Source: Betaproteobacteria bacterium
GTDB taxonomy: Bacteria > Pseudomonadota > Gammaproteobacteria > Burkholderiales > SG8-41
Direction of reading: 5' to 3'
NCBI GenBank assembly: GCA_021414185.1
Contig: JAIOOZ010000596.1
Coordinates: 1-9,121 of the forward strand
DNA length: 9,121 nt
This document shows positions 7,359-9,121 of the stretch, piece by piece. A program made the translations under genes and the position numbers. Below the pieces are notes generated by a model. It was not told where the DNA came from, ran no database searches, and saw only the letters and a list, made by a program, of their open reading frames with translations. Positions within the stretch are counted from its first letter, which is position 1. Every line of letters starts with the position of its first letter.

Positions 7359-8135
7359 ATGACCGAAGAACTGCAGTTTGCGAACCCGAAGCTGAAGGTC
7401 AACGATCTGAACTTTTACTACGGCAAGTACCAGGCGATCAAAAAAGTGTCGATGGACATCCCGGCCAACAAGGTCACGGCGTTTATCGGGCCGTCGGGTT
7501 GCGGCAAGTCGACTCTGCTGCGTACGTTTAACCGGCTGTACGAACTGTATCCGGGCCAGCGCGCCGAAGGCGAAATCCGGCTCGACGGTAACAACATACT
7601 CGACAAGGCGCAGGACATTACGCTGTTGCGCGCCAAGGTCGGCATGGTGTTCCAGAAACCGACGCCGTTCCCGATGTCGATTTACGACAACATCTCTTTC
7701 GGCGTGCGCCTCTACGAAGATTTAAGCCGCGGCGAAATGGACGAGCGCATCGAATGGGCGCTGACGAAGGCGGCGCTGTGGAAGGAAGTGAAAGACAAGC
7801 TGAACCAGAGTGGCAACAGCCTGTCGGGCGGCCAGCAGCAGCGGCTGTGCATCGCGCGCGGCATCGCCATCAAACCCGAGGTACTGCTGCTCGACGAGCC
7901 GTGCTCGGCGCTCGACCCGATTTCAACCTCGCGCATCGAAGAACTTGTCGACGAACTCAAGACAGACTACACGGTGGTCATCGTCACGCACAACATGCAA
8001 CAGGCGGCGCGCGTATCGGATTACACTGCCTACATGTACTTGGGCGAGTTGATTGAATTCGGGGCGACTGACAATATATTCATCAAACCCAAGCGCAAGG
8101 AAACCGAAGATTACATAACCGGACGCTTCGGATAA
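7359..8135 (+). CDS. pstB: Phosphate import ATP-binding protein PstB
   Basis: PstB is the cytoplasmic ATPase that drives phosphate import through PstC and PstA. The 258-residue product contains all ABC motifs: Walker A GPSGCGKST (44-52), Q-loop Gln99 in VFQKPTPFPMS, signature LSGGQQQR (155-162), Walker B VLLLDEP (175-181), D-loop SALD (183-186) and H-loop His211 in VTHNMQQA. Its length and the PTPFPMSIYDNI segment fit PstB more specifically than other ABC ATPases. The ATG at 7359 has only a weak ribosome site, but there is no competing start. A PstB dimer would be expected per transporter. It lies between pstA and phoU in one transcription unit. Confidence 0.97.
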   Translation: MTEELQFANPKLKVNDLNFYYGKYQAIKKVSMDIPANKVTAFIGPSGCGKSTLLRTFNRLYELYPGQRAEGEIRLDGNNILDKAQDITLLRAKVGMVFQKPTPFPMSIYDNISFGVRLYEDLSRGEMDERIEWALTKAALWKEVKDKLNQSGNSLSGGQQQRLCIARGIAIKPEVLLLDEPCSALDPISTSRIEELVDELKTDYTVVIVTHNMQQAARVSDYTAYMYLGELIEFGATDNIFIKPKRKETEDYITGRFG

Positions 8136-8158
8136 GAGCGTCCCTGGAGCGACAAACC

Positions 8159-8860
8159 ATGAACGAACATTCCTCTAAACAATACGACCTCGACCTCGAA
8201 ACGCTGCGCTCGCGCGTGCTGGAAATGGGCGGGCTTGTCGAATCCCAGATCCTCTCGGCGATCGACGCGCTGACCTCCGGAGATCTGCGCGAGCTCGACG
8301 CGGTAATCGCGGAAGACCACCGCGTGAACGCGCTGGAGGTCAGTATCGACACCGATTGCAGCCAATTGATTGCCCGCCGGCAACCGGCCGCTGGTGATTT
8401 GCGCATGGTGCTCGCTGTCATCAAGATCGTGACCGACCTCGAGCGCATCGGCGACGAGGCGGCCAAGATCGCGCGCATGGGCAAGCTGAGTTATGGACGC
8501 GCGCGCATGCCGAGTACGCCGATCGCCGCGGTCAAGCATGTCGGCGATATAGCGCTCGGCATGTTGCGCAAGGCGCTCGACGCGCTCGCCCGCCTCGATA
8601 CCGCTGCCGCTGCTTCTATCGTGCGCGAGGATTTCGCGATCGACGAAGAATTCCGAGCCATCGTGCGTCAGTTGATTACGTTCATGATGGAAGACCCGCG
8701 CACGATTTCGCAATCGCTCGAAATCCTGTGGATAGCCAAAGCCATCGAGCGCATCGGCGACCACTCCAAGAACATGGCGGAGCAGGTGATCTACATCGTC
8801 AAAGGCACCGACGTGCGGCATACGACGGTGGAAGAACTCGAACGCGAGGCGCTCAGTTGA
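8159..8860 (+). CDS. phoU: Phosphate-specific transport system accessory protein PhoU
   Basis: PhoU links the Pst transporter to the PhoR sensor and represses the Pho regulon when phosphate is plentiful; it also limits transport. The 233-residue protein has the expected duplicated three-helix architecture, each half carrying a metal-binding helix: DLERIGDEAAKI (93-104) and AIERIGDHSKNM (195-206). The N-terminus (YDLDLETLRSRVLEMGG) is also typical. The ATG at 8159 is preceded by GGAG (8146-8149) with a 9-bp gap. It follows pstB by 23 bp and precedes the phoB start by 13 bp, so the order pst-phoU-phoB puts transporter, signalling adaptor and response regulator on one path. Confidence 0.96.
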   Translation: MNEHSSKQYDLDLETLRSRVLEMGGLVESQILSAIDALTSGDLRELDAVIAEDHRVNALEVSIDTDCSQLIARRQPAAGDLRMVLAVIKIVTDLERIGDEAAKIARMGKLSYGRARMPSTPIAAVKHVGDIALGMLRKALDALARLDTAAAASIVREDFAIDEEFRAIVRQLITFMMEDPRTISQSLEILWIAKAIERIGDHSKNMAEQVIYIVKGTDVRHTTVEELEREALS

Positions 8861-8873
8861 AGCGATCGTCGGC

Positions 8874-9121
8874 ATGAGCAGCGACATACTGGTCGTCGAA
8901 GACGAGCCGGCGATCCAGGAACTGATCGCGGTCAATCTCGAGCACGCCGGGCACCGCGTGCAGCGCGCGCACAGCGCGGCGGAAGCCGACGAGATCAGCC
9001 AGCAGATCTGGGCTTATTGGCTCAACCCGTCCGACACTGCGCTGGCCAGCGACATGAAGCGCGCCAGCGCCGCGTTGAGCATCGGCGATCTCGCGACCTC
9101 GCTGGAGGTTCTGAACCGCGT
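8874..9121 (+). CDS. phoB: PhoB response regulator N-terminus fused in frame to unrelated sequence, cut by the window edge
   Basis: PhoB is the DNA-binding response regulator that activates Pho-box promoters. The ATG at 8874 lies 13 bp after phoU. The first 38 residues are clearly a PhoB receiver start: MSSDILVVEDEPAIQELI, with the acidic pocket E9-D10-E11, then NLEHAGHRV. After residue 38-41 the resemblance stops. The expected block with the phosphorylated aspartate (PDLVLLDWMLPG-like, about residue 53) is absent, and the reading continues as QQIWAYWLNPSD and later AALSIGDLATSLEVL. No other frame of the last 120 bases restores the receiver, so this is not a simple frameshift. As it stands it could not be a working PhoB. 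It is either an assembly chimera near a contig end or a real deletion fusion. The phoB identity of the start is secure; the status of the whole ORF is not. Confidence 0.75.
   Translation, partial: MSSDILVVEDEPAIQELIAVNLEHAGHRVQRAHSAAEADEISQQIWAYWLNPSDTALASDMKRASAALSIGDLATSLEVLNR
8991..9121 (+). other. Tail segment of different origin, resembling a TPR-repeat protein
   Basis: From about position 8991 the protein reads EISQQIWAYWLNPSD, then MKRASAALSIGDLATSLEVL. Two helices with the spacing of small and large residues seen in tetratricopeptide repeats (A..AL..GDL..SLE.LNR) follow the IW..W lead-in. This resembles a family of small exported TPR proteins of proteobacteria in which such a segment precedes the repeats. 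The match is from memory over about 43 residues only, so it is tentative. Base composition does not differ obviously from the phoB part. The frame is open to the window edge. Confidence 0.4.

Noticed and set aside
8111..8935. 274-codon open frame on the minus strand opposite phoU
   Set aside because: Fully covers phoU, no recognisable domain, no ribosome-binding site or operon context; a codon-bias shadow.
8991..9121. A frameshift as the reason phoB loses its receiver sequence
   Set aside because: The other two forward frames contain stop codons or no receiver motif in this stretch; the phoB DNA itself is absent, so one inserted or deleted base cannot explain it.

Overview
The window looks like chromosomal DNA of a betaproteobacterium with fairly high GC, possibly a metagenomic contig. 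Three things suggest this. An M23 peptidase gene lies divergent from a type-2 tyrosyl-tRNA synthetase. The phosphate genes run in the order pstS-pstC-pstA-pstB-phoU-phoB. The PhoB N-terminus is of betaproteobacterial type. The assignment rests on protein resemblance and gene order, not on a database search. I see no mobile element, tRNA, rRNA or CRISPR array.

Layout. (1) 1-1008, minus strand: an anchored M23 (LytM-type) murein endopeptidase, cut by the left edge before its last zinc ligands. (2) 1009-1129: a divergent promoter region with a 17-bp palindrome. (3) 1130-2329, plus strand: tyrS. (4) 2337-4096, minus strand: a two-gene operon transcribed leftward. It holds a secreted MsrA and, 17 bp downstream, a stand-alone FAD/NAD(P)-binding protein of the type found fused to SelD. 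(5) 4097-4317: a divergent intergenic region with a well-placed Pho box and -10 element for pstS. (6) 4318-8860, plus strand: the complete Pst phosphate transporter (PstS binding protein, PstC and PstA permeases, PstB ATPase) and PhoU, with a strong intrinsic terminator between pstS and pstC. (7) 8874-9121: a gene that begins as phoB but changes after about 40 codons into unrelated, TPR-like sequence, still in frame, and runs off the right edge.

How it works together. PstS captures phosphate in the periplasm, PstCA with PstB imports it, and PhoU with the transporter signals phosphate sufficiency to the PhoR/PhoB two-component system. The Pho box closes the loop by letting phospho-PhoB induce the operon. 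The terminator after pstS would give more binding protein than membrane complex. The MsrA and flavoprotein pair is probably a redox-repair unit and its link to the Pho genes is only positional.

The genes are mostly conventional. The two places most worth checking are the phoB chimera at the right end, which is either an assembly artefact or a real deletion fusion, and the pairing of msrA with a flavoprotein family of unknown function.
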